This document shows, in pieces, positions 7,960 through 15,793 of a stretch of DNA of 64,000 nt. Position 1 is the stretch's first letter. Each line of letters begins with the position of its first letter. Location of the stretch: the IMG/VR virus record IMGVR_UViG_3300033984_000410, positions 16,005 to 80,004 of that record. The stretch is one strand, 5' to 3'. Origin of the DNA: a virus. The notes beneath the pieces were generated by a model. The model did not search any database. It saw only the letters and a list, made by a program, of their open reading frames with translations, and was not told the DNA's origin. The position numbers and the translations under genes were made by a program.

Positions 7960-8271
7960 ATGAGCACCGAAATTAATGAATTAGTCTCCTATTTTATCAA
8001 CGAAGAAAATCAAACTTTAGAAGTTACTTTTAGATTTGATTCAGATAACGAAGATGAAATAAGAACCGACCAAATTGATTTATCAGAATCAACAACATTT
8101 GGTTATAATTTAATACCAAATAATACAGATTTTTACAACGATAGATATGATGATGAGGATGATGAATTTGAGGAATATTATGAAGTTGTTGATGAAGATG
8201 AAGTAATATCCTTCCTCAACGAATATTACCTAATATACCCAACCAAATTACCAAAATCAGAATTATTTTAA
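7960..8271 (+). CDS. acidic small protein
   Basis: This 103-residue protein is very acidic (DRYDDEDDEFEEYYEVVDEDEV region, about 65-86). It lies 6 nt after the preceding gene, so it is co-transcribed. No family is recognised. Confidence 0.6.
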   Translation: MSTEINELVSYFINEENQTLEVTFRFDSDNEDEIRTDQIDLSESTTFGYNLIPNNTDFYNDRYDDEDDEFEEYYEVVDEDEVISFLNEYYLIYPTKLPKSELF

Positions 8272-8274
8272 TAT

Positions 8275-8307
8275 AAAAAACCCCTCTTTAACAGAAGGGT
8301 TTTTTTA
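8275..8307. terminator. bidirectional terminator
   Basis: A CCCCTCT ... AGAAGGG hairpin is flanked by A- and T-runs between convergent genes. Confidence 0.7.
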
Positions 8308-8802
8308 TGGACCAACTCTAGTTAGATGGATTGTTATTAATTGATTTGAACCAATATTACCATAAGGCCATAATCCAGTGTTTCTTAACACCAAACTCTC
8401 ATGACCATCCTCAATCACTTTAAAGATTCTAACACCACCATTCATCTCAATTTTAACATAACCCAAATCATAAACAGAATAATGATTAATGATGAAATAC
8501 GGATATTGTTTTTCCCATACAACACGACCACCATTAATCATTGTAGGATTGAAATATACAAACATATAATCAAAACTCCATCTAGTGAAACCAACCTTTA
8601 TTTGGTCTAATGGGAATGAATCATCCGTATTTGTATAAACATCACCCGGGTAATAAACAAGACTGGTCTGTTGAGCGTTTTCCGTATTGGTCTTCGTTAT
8701 CCTATCTATAATATATTCACCACTTAAACTAAGTGATGAGGGTTGTTGATATATTTCACAAGAAGATAGAAATAAACTCAAAATTATTATTATTCTTTTC
8801 AT
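8305..8802 (-). CDS. lipoprotein
   Basis: Starting at ATG 8802 the product has 165 residues. The signal peptide MKRIIIILSLFLSSC ends in a lipobox (LSSC). The mature part is beta-rich and ends in YPFIINHYS, VKIEMNGGVRIF and ITIHLTRVGP strands, like a lipocalin-type domain. It resembles the lipoprotein at 4063 in layout and promoter type. The function is unknown. Confidence 0.7.
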   Translation of the reverse strand: MKRIIIILSLFLSSCEIYQQPSSLSLSGEYIIDRITKTNTENAQQTSLVYYPGDVYTNTDDSFPLDQIKVGFTRWSFDYMFVYFNPTMINGGRVVWEKQYPYFIINHYSVYDLGYVKIEMNGGVRIFKVIEDGHESLVLRNTGLWPYGNIGSNQLITIHLTRVGP

Positions 8803-8822
8803 TTTTACACTATTTATATTTA

Positions 8823-8851
8823 CAAAGATATGAATTATTTTCATATATCAA
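8823..8851 (-). promoter_or_regulatory. host-type promoter for the lipoprotein gene
   Basis: On the minus strand TTG (8849-8851), 18 nt, then TATCTTTG (8823-8830); the ATG follows 20 nt later. Confidence 0.6.
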
Positions 8852-8864
8852 AATAATTATTATT

Positions 8865-9110
8865 ATGGGAACAGATATTGACTACATAATCTCTTTAATG
8901 AAAGAATTTACACCCAAAGCAACTACTGATGAATTGGGTGAACAAGAAGACACTACAACTACAAGTGATACTGGTGGCGAAAAACCAGATTACCCTACAA
9001 TAACTAAATGGGAAACTGGTGTGGTTAGAGGACCCGCAAATCAAATAGGAAATACTAAATGGTCTGATAGTGTTAAACCAGTCAGAGGTAAAGGTAATAC
9101 TTTATTATAG
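8865..9110 (+). CDS. small protein with [L/I]-x-E leader
   Basis: The product (81 aa from ATG at 8865) begins MGTDIDYIISLMKEFTPK and carries L-G-E-Q at 24-27, fitting cleavage after Glu26. The rest is a flexible Thr/Gly/Lys-rich chain. The reading frame runs further upstream, but that part overlaps the lipoprotein promoter on the other strand. A likely internal virion peptide (inference). Confidence 0.6.
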   Translation: MGTDIDYIISLMKEFTPKATTDELGEQEDTTTTSDTGGEKPDYPTITKWETGVVRGPANQIGNTKWSDSVKPVRGKGNTLL

Positions 9111-9117
9111 GATAAAG

Positions 9118-9134
9118 ATATTTATAATTATAAA
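9118..9134 (+). promoter_or_regulatory. putative phage late promoter
   Basis: ATATTTATAATTATAAA directly precedes the ATG at 9135. Confidence 0.5.
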
Positions 9135-10109
9135 ATGAAAAATAATATGGAAAAATACGATTTAAACGAGGGAAATGAAGCTCTAAATAGAGTCCTTCTT
9201 ATGATGAAATACGATAGTAAAAAAACATTAACTGAAAATAAAGTAATTGTTAATGAACAAAGTCCATCAACAACCAAAACAGCCGAAAGTTACGCTAAAT
9301 CTGAAGACGCTAAATTAGACGAAACTTTATCATCACCAAATCCACCTAAAGGATGGTTGGAAATTAGTTATGATGAAATACAACGTTTAGTTTCAAATAA
9401 TGAAGGTTTAGCGGATAATTTAGATGCTTCTTTATTAGGTAAAGGGTCAATTTTTGGTGGTTCTATGTCAATTGACGATATGTCTCAAGTGACTAAAACA
9501 TTGAGAAGTGCTAAAAATACATTTTTTAGAACTCAAAAAATGGGAAGTGATGAATGGGTTTGTTATCCAATGATTGAAGGATTAAGAGCGCAATATGGTA
9601 TAGAAGAAAGTGGTGAATCATTATATGGTGAGATAAGTGACCCTAGAGGTTCTAATTCAGCCGAAGTACAGAATTGGTCAACAAATACAATAAGGTTATT
9701 AGTGTCTTTATATAAACAATGGTTAACTGACATAAAACTAAAAACACCAACACCAACACCAACACCGACACCAAGTCCAACACCAAGTCCAACACCAAGT
9801 CCAACACCATTACCAAAAAAAAGTAAATATCGTGTTTGTGTAGGAACTTACACGAAAGGTTGTAAATCACCAATTATTGCAAAGGTTCAAGGTTGTTTAG
9901 GTTTAGTCCCTGATGGTAAATTTGGACGTAATACAGATGCCGCTTTAAAAGCTAAAGGATTTGATATTGGTTTTACCGATAATGATGTTAAAAGAATTTG
10001 TAATACAAATGTTATTCCACCGAAGGAAGTACAACCACCAATAAAACTATCTGATGAAGATACATTAGCGGATAATCAAGGTGACGCATCAGCAGAAAAT
10101 GGTCTTTAA
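9135..10109 (+). CDS. leader-bearing protein with PT-repeat linker and peptidoglycan-binding-like domain
   Basis: This 324-residue protein has four parts: an N-terminal leader ending near L-T-E (32-34), an unknown middle domain, a proline-threonine linker (about residues 204-226, alternating TP/SP), and a C-terminal domain. The C-terminal domain contains IIAKVQGCLGLVPDGKFG and NTDAALKAKGF, the pattern of the PG_binding_1 fold. Cysteines cluster in this domain. It looks like a cell-wall-binding cargo or virion protein. The body of evidence is motif-level only. Confidence 0.65.
   Translation: MKNNMEKYDLNEGNEALNRVLLMMKYDSKKTLTENKVIVNEQSPSTTKTAESYAKSEDAKLDETLSSPNPPKGWLEISYDEIQRLVSNNEGLADNLDASLLGKGSIFGGSMSIDDMSQVTKTLRSAKNTFFRTQKMGSDEWVCYPMIEGLRAQYGIEESGESLYGEISDPRGSNSAEVQNWSTNTIRLLVSLYKQWLTDIKLKTPTPTPTPTPSPTPSPTPSPTPLPKKSKYRVCVGTYTKGCKSPIIAKVQGCLGLVPDGKFGRNTDAALKAKGFDIGFTDNDVKRICNTNVIPPKEVQPPIKLSDEDTLADNQGDASAENGL
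9744..9815 (+). repeat. PT-coding tandem repeat
   Basis: Imperfect repeats of the six-base unit ACACCA and of ACACCAAGTCCA encode alternating Thr-Pro and Ser-Pro residues within the gene at 9135. Confidence 0.85.
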
Positions 10110-10127
10110 CATTAAAAAAAATATAAT

Positions 10128-11759
10128 ATGAAAAATAAAATAATTTTAGAACAAGAACCTACAGGTAAACCACCTGTAACAACTACAACCATAGATTTAG
10201 GACAAGCATATAAATCAGGTTGTTTCACAATTTATAAATGGTTTACTATTGACCCAGCGCCACAACCTAAAAAAACAAAAACAGGTCAATCTGTAATCTC
10301 TGGTAAAAACAATAAAGGTGAACAAATATTTTTTTACGAAAATGGTACCGTTAAAAATGTTATAACACAAAAACAATTAAATTGGTCTTGTAGTAATGTA
10401 TCAACTGAATCTAATAGTATTTTATCAAATTTTGGTATTACTAAAAATGATAAAGAAAAAGTAAAACAATTTACACCAATATTACAAGGGTATATTAATA
10501 AAGGTGCGGTATCTGATGTATTTACACCATGGAATAATATGTTATCTGTTAATTTTCCTGATGTTACAAAATTAACCCAATCAGGTGACATACCATTTAA
10601 TTTACCACTTAATTTAGCGGATTTAGAAAGTAAATACAAACCAATTCCTGGGTTAGATAAAACATATAACTGGAATAATGTTAAAATTTATTTACCTTAC
10701 AAGGAAACGGAAAATTTAACAACACCAGGAAAAGTTAATTTAACTGTTGCTGATTGTCAGACAAAATTAAAAGAATATTTTATTTCCGCAATTCAAACTA
10801 ATGCGGGTATTACTCAAGCTATGGATTCAACACAAAGTCTTAAATATCAAAATGATATTAGAAGATGTTGGGCGAATAACGCTTATAAGGATTTTAAAGG
10901 TATTACAAAAGATGATATCTCAAATTTAACTAGTCAATTAACACCTTTTGGATTCTTCGAAAGAAACCTTAGTTATAATAATATTAAAAAAATATTTAAA
11001 GGAGGAACAAAATATCTAACACCAAGAAACGCGTTTCCTTATATTTTTGATATTGAAGAAAGAATAAAAAAAGAATCAACAATAGATAATTTAGACTCAT
11101 TAATTAAAGAAAATTTAATAATGTCTTTAAACGAAAAAAAGAAAAATGTTTTAACTGAAAATACAATCCTTAAAAATAGAACCGAAATATTGTTAGAAGG
11201 TGGTATGCCAACAACAAAAGAAGGTCAAGAAAAATTAATTGACGAAATTATTAACGAAGCAATTTCATTAAACTCACAAGGTTATACTCAAGAATTAATT
11301 AATGAGAATTTTTGGGATGCAATTAAAGGTTTATTTGGAAGTCATATAGGTGGTGGTGTAGTTGAAATGTTTAAGGAGAAATTTATGAGATACCTTATCG
11401 GTAAATTGACCCCAATTGACCCTGATGGATGGGGTGCTGGAATAGTTGAGAAAGCTTTCGGTAATATCCCAGTATCAGATTATTTTAATGGTAAAATATT
11501 AGAATGTGATTATTTAACACATGTTATCGCAAAATCATTAGTTGAAGAAGTTGTCGCTAAAGCAGGTCAAAAAATGGGTGCTGAAAACGCAATATTTGAT
11601 GTGTTAAGAAACTCTATAGTTAACCAACTTGATGATACAGATTTTGCTAAAAATATAGAACACGGTTTATCAAAAATAGTATGTCCAGCTATTCAAGGTA
11701 TCTCAGGCAAAATGTCAACAGCCGTAGATAAAATGAAGGACAAAGCTTTGGCAGCTTAA
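10128..11759 (+). CDS. large leader-bearing protein, unknown function
   Basis: The product (543 aa) begins MKNKIILEQE, with a possible cleavage site I-L-E-Q at residues 6-9. The body has several Asn/Lys-rich segments. The last third is mainly helical, with a glycine-rich hydrophobic stretch (GLFGSHIGGGVVEMF, about 400-415) and further helices to the end. It lies 18 nt after the peptidoglycan-binding protein. A large internal or ejected protein is plausible (inference). Confidence 0.65.
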   Translation: MKNKIILEQEPTGKPPVTTTTIDLGQAYKSGCFTIYKWFTIDPAPQPKKTKTGQSVISGKNNKGEQIFFYENGTVKNVITQKQLNWSCSNVSTESNSILSNFGITKNDKEKVKQFTPILQGYINKGAVSDVFTPWNNMLSVNFPDVTKLTQSGDIPFNLPLNLADLESKYKPIPGLDKTYNWNNVKIYLPYKETENLTTPGKVNLTVADCQTKLKEYFISAIQTNAGITQAMDSTQSLKYQNDIRRCWANNAYKDFKGITKDDISNLTSQLTPFGFFERNLSYNNIKKIFKGGTKYLTPRNAFPYIFDIEERIKKESTIDNLDSLIKENLIMSLNEKKKNVLTENTILKNRTEILLEGGMPTTKEGQEKLIDEIINEAISLNSQGYTQELINENFWDAIKGLFGSHIGGGVVEMFKEKFMRYLIGKLTPIDPDGWGAGIVEKAFGNIPVSDYFNGKILECDYLTHVIAKSLVEEVVAKAGQKMGAENAIFDVLRNSIVNQLDDTDFAKNIEHGLSKIVCPAIQGISGKMSTAVDKMKDKALAA

Positions 11760-11831
11760 AAGTACCTTTGGAGTAGTGTCCAAATGGAATAAACCTATCT
11801 AAAAGAAAGGAGGGGAAGTTCCAAATCTTGC

Positions 11832-11857
11832 AAAAAGATGTCATTTGACATCTTTTT
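11832..11857 (+). terminator. intrinsic terminator
   Basis: AAAAAGATGTCATTTGACATCTTTTT forms a hairpin with a T-tract about 75 nt after the large gene. The 70 nt before it hold no gene. Confidence 0.7.
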
Positions 11858-11871
11858 GTGGTTAATACATT

Positions 11872-11902
11872 TTGATATATCAATTTTAATTTTATATATT
11901 TG
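11872..11902 (+). promoter_or_regulatory. host-type promoter
   Basis: TTG (11872-11874), 20-nt gap, TATATTTG (11895-11902). The ATG at 11928 follows. Confidence 0.65.
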
Positions 11903-11927
11903 TCCTATAATCTTAAAACAAATAATT

Positions 11928-12182
11928 ATGCCAGACTTTACAGCAGACATTGATATCTCACCAAGTGATTATATCTACGAATGTTCCGATTACGAAATAA
12001 AAGAACTAATAACAGAACTTAAAGAAAGCGGTTACTTAAAGGGGGGTATTACAGATACCGACGATGATAATATTATTGACGACGAATGGACAGAAATGAT
12101 TAATAAAATCTATAAAAATAGATTATTACTATCCAACGAAGATGAGGAAATCATTAGAAATATTTCCAAAAAATTAATTTAA
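11928..12182 (+). CDS. acidic small protein
   Basis: This 84-residue protein (MPDFTADIDI...) is acidic and helical, with a DTDDDNIIDDEW run near the centre. No family is recognised. It has its own host-type promoter, which suggests early expression. Confidence 0.6.
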   Translation: MPDFTADIDISPSDYIYECSDYEIKELITELKESGYLKGGITDTDDDNIIDDEWTEMINKIYKNRLLLSNEDEEIIRNISKKLI

Positions 12183-12257
12183 TTGAAAAATATTTGACTT
12201 TAAGTGAATTTTACTTAATATCGTAATACTTATTATAAACAAAGTAAAAAACACAAA

Positions 12258-12380
12258 ATGAAAAATATTAATAAACATATGAATTTAGTATCCTGGAATC
12301 AACAATTTAATAATTGTTCGTATCCGAGTGTGCAAAATATTGATTCAGATGATTCATTGAGTGATTTAACAACAATCTAA
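12258..12380 (+). CDS. 40-residue peptide, unknown
   Basis: The short frame encodes MKNINKHMNLVSWNQQ and ends ...SDLTTI. Its upstream region shares CTTTA(A)GTGAATT and an A-rich leader with the mini-ORF at 17566, and both end in a strong hairpin terminator. That shared layout supports its being expressed. No function is known. Confidence 0.45.
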   Translation: MKNINKHMNLVSWNQQFNNCSYPSVQNIDSDDSLSDLTTI

Positions 12381-12400
12381 AAGTTAAACATAAAATATCA

Positions 12401-12436
12401 AAAATTCTGAATCTAAAAAGTTCAGAATTTTTTTTT
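12401..12436 (+). terminator. intrinsic terminator
   Basis: AATTCTGAA ... TTCAGAATT hairpin followed by nine or more T. Confidence 0.8.
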
Positions 12437-12445
12437 ATAATAAAT

Positions 12446-12476
12446 TTGACACAGAACAAAAAATAGTATATCTTTG
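12446..12476 (+). promoter_or_regulatory. host-type promoter of the tRNA array
   Basis: TTG at 12446-12448, 20-nt spacer, TATCTTTG at 12469-12476. The first tRNA starts about 50 nt downstream. Confidence 0.75.
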
Positions 12477-12527
12477 TAGAGAATTAAAAAAGGGTGTTCA
12501 TTGACATAACGGTAAACAAATTATAAA

Positions 12528-12615
12528 GGAGAATTGGCAGAGCGGTCGAATGCGGCAGTCTTGAAAACTGTTGTACTGAAAGGTACCGGGGGTTCGAATC
12601 CCTCATTCTCCGCCA
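12528..12615 (+). tRNA. tRNA-Ser (TGA)
   Basis: GGAGAAT/ATTCTCC acceptor, anticodon loop CTTGAAA, long variable arm, T-loop TTCGAAT, encoded CCA. Confidence 0.95.
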
Positions 12616-12621
12616 TAGTAT

Positions 12622-12693
12622 TGGATTATAGTGTATCGGTTCGCACATAACTCTTTGAAAGTTATAGGTCAAGTTCGACTCTTGATAATCCAA
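12622..12693 (+). tRNA. tRNA-Gln (TTG)
   Basis: TGGATTA/TAATCCA acceptor, anticodon stem TAACT/AGTTA with loop CTTTGAA, T-loop TTCGACT. No encoded CCA. Confidence 0.9.
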
Positions 12694-12703
12694 CAAAATA
12701 ATA

Positions 12704-12775
12704 CGGGGTGTATTCTCGGAGTGAGAAACCTGCCTTGGACGCAGGAAGCGGAAAGTGCGACTCTTTTCACCCCGA
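12704..12775 (+). tRNA. tRNA-Pro (TGG)
   Basis: CGGGGTG/CACCCCG acceptor, anticodon arm CCTGC-CTTGGAC-GCAGG. The T-loop is atypical (TGCGACT). Confidence 0.9.
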
Positions 12776-12849
12776 CGGAGTGGACTGTTACTAATTCATA
12801 GACTTGGCCTCAAGTGCATAGAATTAGAATTTCAGTCTGACTGATAATT
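12776..12849 (+). other. intergenic tRNA-array spacer with hairpin
   Basis: CTAATTC (near 12791) can pair with GAATTAG, enclosing about 25 nt. No complete cloverleaf could be drawn. It may be a degenerate tRNA or a processing element. Confidence 0.3.
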
Positions 12850-12920
12850 ACCCCCAAGGCTTTAAAGTGAAGCACGATACTTTTAATATCGGGAAGAAGG
12901 AGCATTACCTTCTGGGGGTA
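12850..12920 (+). tRNA. tRNA-Lys (TTT)
   Basis: ACCCCCA/TGGGGGT acceptor, anticodon arm CGATA-CTTTTAA-TATCG, T-arm GAAGG-AGCATTA-CCTTC. Confidence 0.9.
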
Positions 12921-12981
12921 CAAGTGTTTTGGTTTAGAGATTATTCCGGGTATTGGCTTTAATAATACGAAAACTCTAATT

Positions 12982-13062
12982 GGGTCGCAAAAGTCGTTCG
13001 GATACGGCAGCTTGACTGTAAATCAAGTCCTCACGGGAGTGGTTCGAGTCCACTGTTATCCA
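12982..13062 (+). tRNA. tRNA-Tyr (GTA)
   Basis: Anticodon arm CTTGA-CTGTAAA-TCAAG, longer variable region, T-arm AGTGG-TTCGAGT-CCACT. The acceptor pairs with one mismatch. Confidence 0.85.
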
Positions 13063-13118
13063 CTTTAGTTTATAGGTCGTACTGTCCTTGGGTTCTATAA
13101 AAATCCTAAAAAAGGTAA

Positions 13119-13191
13119 GGGTCTTTGGTATAGCTGGTGCGTACGTTAGTCTGAAGAACTAAAGGAACAGGTTCGATTCCTGTAGGACCCA
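13119..13191 (+). tRNA. tRNA-Phe (GAA)
   Basis: GGGTCTT/AGGACCC acceptor, anticodon arm TTAGT-CTGAAGA-ACTAA, T-loop TTCGATT. Confidence 0.93.
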
Positions 13192-13340
13192 CAAACAAGG
13201 TGACGCTACAGTCGTAAGATTCCGGAATCGAGAAGACAAAGAGCCTAAGTGTAAAGATGAGCTCCTACAGCCTTGGACTACTATTAAGGAATGATACGAG
13301 CCTCCAAAGTTCGAAAGGAGTCAGGTAGTAGTCAAAAATT
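13192..13340 (+). ncRNA. two tRNA-like hairpin elements of unclear type
   Basis: CAAGGT (near 13195) can close with GCCTTG, and GACTACT (near 13277) with AGTAGTC. The second element is only about 57 nt and encloses a T-arm-like CTCC...GTTCGAA...GGAG. Neither gives a normal cloverleaf. They could be armless tRNA-like RNAs or remnants. Confidence 0.35.
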
Positions 13341-13412
13341 GGACTTGTAGCTCAGTAGGAGAGCATTCGCCTGTTAAGCGAAGGGTCGGGATGGCAGAAT
13401 TCCCCAAGTCCG
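13341..13412 (+). tRNA. tRNA-Asn (GTT)
   Basis: GGACTTG/CAAGTCC acceptor, anticodon arm TTCGC-CTGTTAA-GCGAA. Confidence 0.93.
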
Positions 13413-13489
13413 CGGAGTCCTGATATAACAGGAAACCCCCACTCCCATATGGCAGCCGGTCCGTTAAGCCGGTGAAGTGGGGTAATATG
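13413..13489 (+). ncRNA. tRNA-like minihelix, unclear
   Basis: CCCCACT pairs with AGTGGGG over about 46 nt, enclosing GCCGG ... CCGGT with a 9-nt loop (TCCGTTAAG). It has an acceptor-like stem but no T-arm. Confidence 0.3.
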
Positions 13490-13560
13490 GTGTTTCTAGC
13501 TTAATTGGTAAAGTGCTACACTGTGAATGTAGAGAACAGGGTTCGAAACCCGGAAACACA
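13490..13560 (+). tRNA. tRNA-His (GTG)
   Basis: GTGTTTC/GAAACAC acceptor with a G just upstream (possible G-1), anticodon arm CTACA-CTGTGAA-TGTAG. Confidence 0.93.
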
Positions 13561-13629
13561 CAAAAGGAACAGAATAATACCTGGACAGTCTTCAAGGAGA
13601 CAGGGTAAAGTTTGGACAGCTCCTTAATT

Positions 13630-13700
13630 ACACAATACAGGCAAGGTGTCGGTCAAGTCTCCAAAACTTAGGCGGGTAAGTTCGATTCTTACATTGTGTG
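13630..13700 (+). tRNA. tRNA-Trp (CCA)
   Basis: ACACAAT/ATTGTGT acceptor, anticodon loop CTCCAAA with a weak first pair in the stem, T-arm GTAAG-TTCGATT-CTTAC. Confidence 0.85.
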
Positions 13701-13737
13701 CAAAAAAGAAATGTTTAATTATTAATTATTAATTATT

Positions 13738-14244
13738 GTGAGTAAGTACCAGAAAACATTAGTTTTAGATTCCAGTTTTACCGCTAGAAGTATCATAACC
13801 ACGGAGAGAGCTTTTGCTATTCATTATAAGGGAAACGCTGACGTAATAAAAGAACACCCAGAAACATTTGGTTTAGTTAATCCAGACTTAAAGATTAAAA
13901 AACCATCAGTTATCAAAGTTTATAAATTTGTTAACCAAAACATCCAAAAAGTACCATTAAATAGAGACAATGTTTATCGTAGAGATAATCATCAGTGTGT
14001 TTATTGTGGATGTAATAATAGAAAGACCTTAACTTTAGACCATGTTTTACCCCAATCTAAGGGAGGAAAAGACACCTGGGACAACTTGGTTACCTGTTGT
14101 CTGAGATGTAACCGTGAGAAGTCTGATTTGACCCTGGAGGAGTATGGTAAAGAAATACCCCAACCTAAACGACCCCACTTTTTAATGTTAATGAAACAAT
14201 TGATGTATATTCCGGATGAGTGGAAACCTTATTTATTTTTTTAG
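13738..14244 (+). CDS. HNH endonuclease
   Basis: This 168-residue protein has an HNH motif: CVYCGC (about 91-96), then TLDHVLPQSKGGKDTWDN and CCLRCNREKSD. The two CxxC pairs bind zinc, and DH is the catalytic pair. It starts with GTG at 13738. Free-standing HNH genes inside phage tRNA arrays are often mobile or homing enzymes, so this may have entered the array as a mobile gene. An A/T repeat (TAATTAT units) lies just upstream. Confidence 0.85.
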   Translation: MSKYQKTLVLDSSFTARSIITTERAFAIHYKGNADVIKEHPETFGLVNPDLKIKKPSVIKVYKFVNQNIQKVPLNRDNVYRRDNHQCVYCGCNNRKTLTLDHVLPQSKGGKDTWDNLVTCCLRCNREKSDLTLEEYGKEIPQPKRPHFLMLMKQLMYIPDEWKPYLFF

Positions 14245-14253
14245 TATAAAATG

Positions 14254-14284
14254 TTTGGTGGATTGTAAAAAAGGTGTATCTTTG
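14254..14284 (+). promoter_or_regulatory. host-type promoter
   Basis: TTG (14255-14257), 19-nt gap, TATCTTTG (14277-14284). The start at 14307 follows. Confidence 0.7.
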
Positions 14285-14306
14285 TAAAAATAAAAAGGTA
14301 GAAACT

Positions 14307-14543
14307 ATGGAACCAATAAAACAATTATTTTCAGATTTAAGTGATGAAGAATTAATCTTAACAATTAAAGAGATTAAAGAATCGGATGTGACTGGATTAT
14401 TTCCTGAAAACACAAATGTTAGAGCTTTATGTCAGGAATTGACTAAAATCACCAAGATGGATGTATCGTCACATTTATTGATGGTTAAAATCAATATTCT
14501 TAAAGAAGGGTCTTACAGATGGTTAAAAACAATTGAACAATAA
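14307..14543 (+). CDS. small helical protein, unknown
   Basis: This 78-residue protein (MEPIKQLFSDLSDEEL...) is mostly helical. The ATG at 14307 is chosen because the promoter -7 element overlaps the upstream GTG at 14274. No family is recognised. Confidence 0.6.
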   Translation: MEPIKQLFSDLSDEELILTIKEIKESDVTGLFPENTNVRALCQELTKITKMDVSSHLLMVKINILKEGSYRWLKTIEQ

Positions 14544-14556
14544 AAACATAGAAATC

Positions 14557-14883
14557 ATGACATTAGAAAAAGAATTATTGGATTTTACTAACTGGTTGGT
14601 TGATAATAAATGGACCTTGGTTGGTAATGGTTTGTGTTTGAATAACGACACTAAAAAACTTGTTTCAATTGGGGAATTGGTTCGTCAAAGTAATTCACTT
14701 AAAGATTATTACGAACAAGACTTCCAGGTGGGTGAAATTGTTAGAGAAAAGAACAGTGGTGACGAAGTTGAAATTAAAACCATTGAATATAATAAATTTG
14801 ATAATGAATACCAATATTGGTATGAAGATGAAGATGGTGAGGAGTGGTATGGTTTCGCTGACGAGTTTGAGAAAATAAATTAA
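14557..14883 (+). CDS. small acidic protein, unknown
   Basis: The product (108 aa, MTLEKELLDFTNWLV...) has an acidic C-terminal part (YEDEDGEEWYGFADEFEK) and a short segment FQVGEIVREKNSGDEVEI that looks like a small barrel strand pair. It is probably co-transcribed with the preceding gene, 13 nt away. Confidence 0.6.
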   Translation: MTLEKELLDFTNWLVDNKWTLVGNGLCLNNDTKKLVSIGELVRQSNSLKDYYEQDFQVGEIVREKNSGDEVEIKTIEYNKFDNEYQYWYEDEDGEEWYGFADEFEKIN

Positions 14884-14890
14884 AATAAGT

Positions 14891-14921
14891 TTGGTATTAA
14901 TAAAAAATTGATTTACATTTG
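14891..14921 (+). promoter_or_regulatory. host-type promoter
   Basis: TTG (14891-14893), 20-nt gap, TACATTTG (14914-14921). Confidence 0.65.
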
Positions 14922-14942
14922 CTAACACAAAACAGATAAACT

Positions 14943-15071
14943 ATGAAAACAAAGCCATCAATTACCAGTGTAGAGTTTAAGAATTTTTCAACAAGATTAT
15001 GTAGAATGTATCCTGAGATAGGTTCAACATTTACAACTAAAGAAATATACGACGAATATTTCGGTCGTTAA
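14943..15071 (+). CDS. 42-residue protein, unknown
   Basis: A short frame (MKTKPSITSVEFKNF ... IYDEYFGR) sits 21 nt after a good host-type promoter. The promoter and clean ATG support it. The function is unknown. Confidence 0.5.
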   Translation: MKTKPSITSVEFKNFSTRLCRMYPEIGSTFTTKEIYDEYFGR

Positions 15072-15080
15072 TTAGAATAA

Positions 15081-15152
15081 AGTCAGGTGGCTCATTGGTA
15101 AGAGCGACAGCCGAAATGGATGTGGGTACAGGTTCGATTCCTGTCCTGACAA
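15081..15152 (+). tRNA. tRNA-like, class I size, anticodon loop lacks U33
   Basis: Acceptor GTCAGG/CCTGAC, D-arm GCTC-GAGC and T-arm ACAGG-TTCGATT-CCTGT are regular. The anticodon position reads ACAGC-CGAAATG-GATGT: one stem mismatch and G at position 33. The isotype is uncertain. It shares acceptor and T-arm with six further elements. Confidence 0.5.
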
Positions 15153-15168
15153 CAAATTTAGAAAATAT

Positions 15169-15277
15169 CCTTCTGTAGTTTAACAAGAGCAAAACACAGA
15201 GACGAATACATCTCCCTACGGTAACCATCCCAAGAATGTATTAAGAGTATGTGGGTTCAACTCCCACTGGAAGGGCA
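15169..15277 (+). tRNA. tRNA-like with expanded anticodon arm
   Basis: Acceptor CCTTCTG/TGGAAGG and T-arm GTGGG-TTCAACT-CCCAC are complete. Where a 17-nt anticodon arm is expected, about 50 nt intervene, including a 7-bp stem AATACAT/ATGTATT with a 24-nt loop. The isotype cannot be read. Confidence 0.45.
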
Positions 15278-15325
15278 AATCATAGGAGTAATTACCTTAT
15301 GACTGAGAGATTCGAAGCTCTCGAT
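15278..15325 (+). ncRNA. tRNA-like minihelix
   Basis: AATCA pairs with TGATT around a T-arm-like GAGAG-ATTCGAAG-CTCTC. The element is about 50 nt and has no anticodon arm. Confidence 0.3.
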
Positions 15326-15423
15326 TGATTATGGTGTAAAGGCGCACGGTAGAAGGTAGTAGGTCCGAATTATGCGAGACCGAGGGTGGAAACAGGATTA
15401 AGGTTCGAATCCTTATTAGTCAG
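15326..15423 (+). tRNA. tRNA-like, long middle region
   Basis: Acceptor TGATTA/TAGTCA, D-arm GTG-TAAAGGC-GCAC and T-arm TAAGG-TTCGAAT-CCTTA are visible. The middle (about 50 nt) holds GGTC ... GACC with a 12-nt loop rather than a 7-nt anticodon loop. Confidence 0.4.
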
Positions 15424-15431
15424 CAAAATAA

Positions 15432-15549
15432 AGTCAGGTGGCGGAATTGGTAGACGCAACATGGTATGGCAATACAGAGGGTGATAGTATAAGTCCTATC
15501 AGTGGTAAGTGACCTCTCTTATAACAGGTTCGAATCCTTGTCCTGACTA
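15432..15549 (+). tRNA. tRNA-Leu-like family member 2, abnormal anticodon region
   Basis: Acceptor AGTCAGG/CCTGACT, Leu-type D-arm GCG-GAATTGGTAGA-CGC. The middle has AGAGG/CCTCT enclosing TGATAG-TATAAGTC-CTATCA (8-nt loop containing TAA but no U33). The T-arm has one extra base. Confidence 0.45.
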
Positions 15550-15574
15550 CAAATTTAAAATAAAAATAAAAATT

Positions 15575-15661
15575 ATGAAAAGAAAAGACGTTTACGTTTG
15601 TGTTTGTGATGGTAGTTGTACTAGTCCAGAGGATTGTTCACCAATTAAGTCAAAACGATAA
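15575..15661 (+). CDS. 28-residue cysteine-rich peptide
   Basis: The frame encodes MKRKDVYVCVCDGS and ends ...PIKSKR, with four Cys (C-x-C, C, C) that could bind one metal ion. It lies between two tRNA-like elements. An A-rich leader precedes the ATG. Expression is unproven. Confidence 0.35.
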   Translation: MKRKDVYVCVCDGSCTSPEDCSPIKSKR

Positions 15662-15668
15662 TAAAAAT

Positions 15669-15793
15669 AGTCAGGTGGCGGAAAACGAGGTATGCCAATA
15701 GGGTGTAGCCCGCAAGCAAGACGCTAATTGTAGTAAGTGTACTCATACGACATATAATCGGTACACATACAGGTTGGAATCCTGTTCTGACTA
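15669..15793 (+). tRNA. tRNA-Leu-like family member 3, D-loop and anticodon insertions
   Basis: Acceptor AGTCAGG/TCTGACT and T-arm ACAGG-TTGGAAT-CCTGT are intact. The D-loop is about 38 nt and contains a small hairpin. The anticodon region is TGTAGTA ... TACGACA with a 10-nt loop and one mismatch. Confidence 0.4.
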
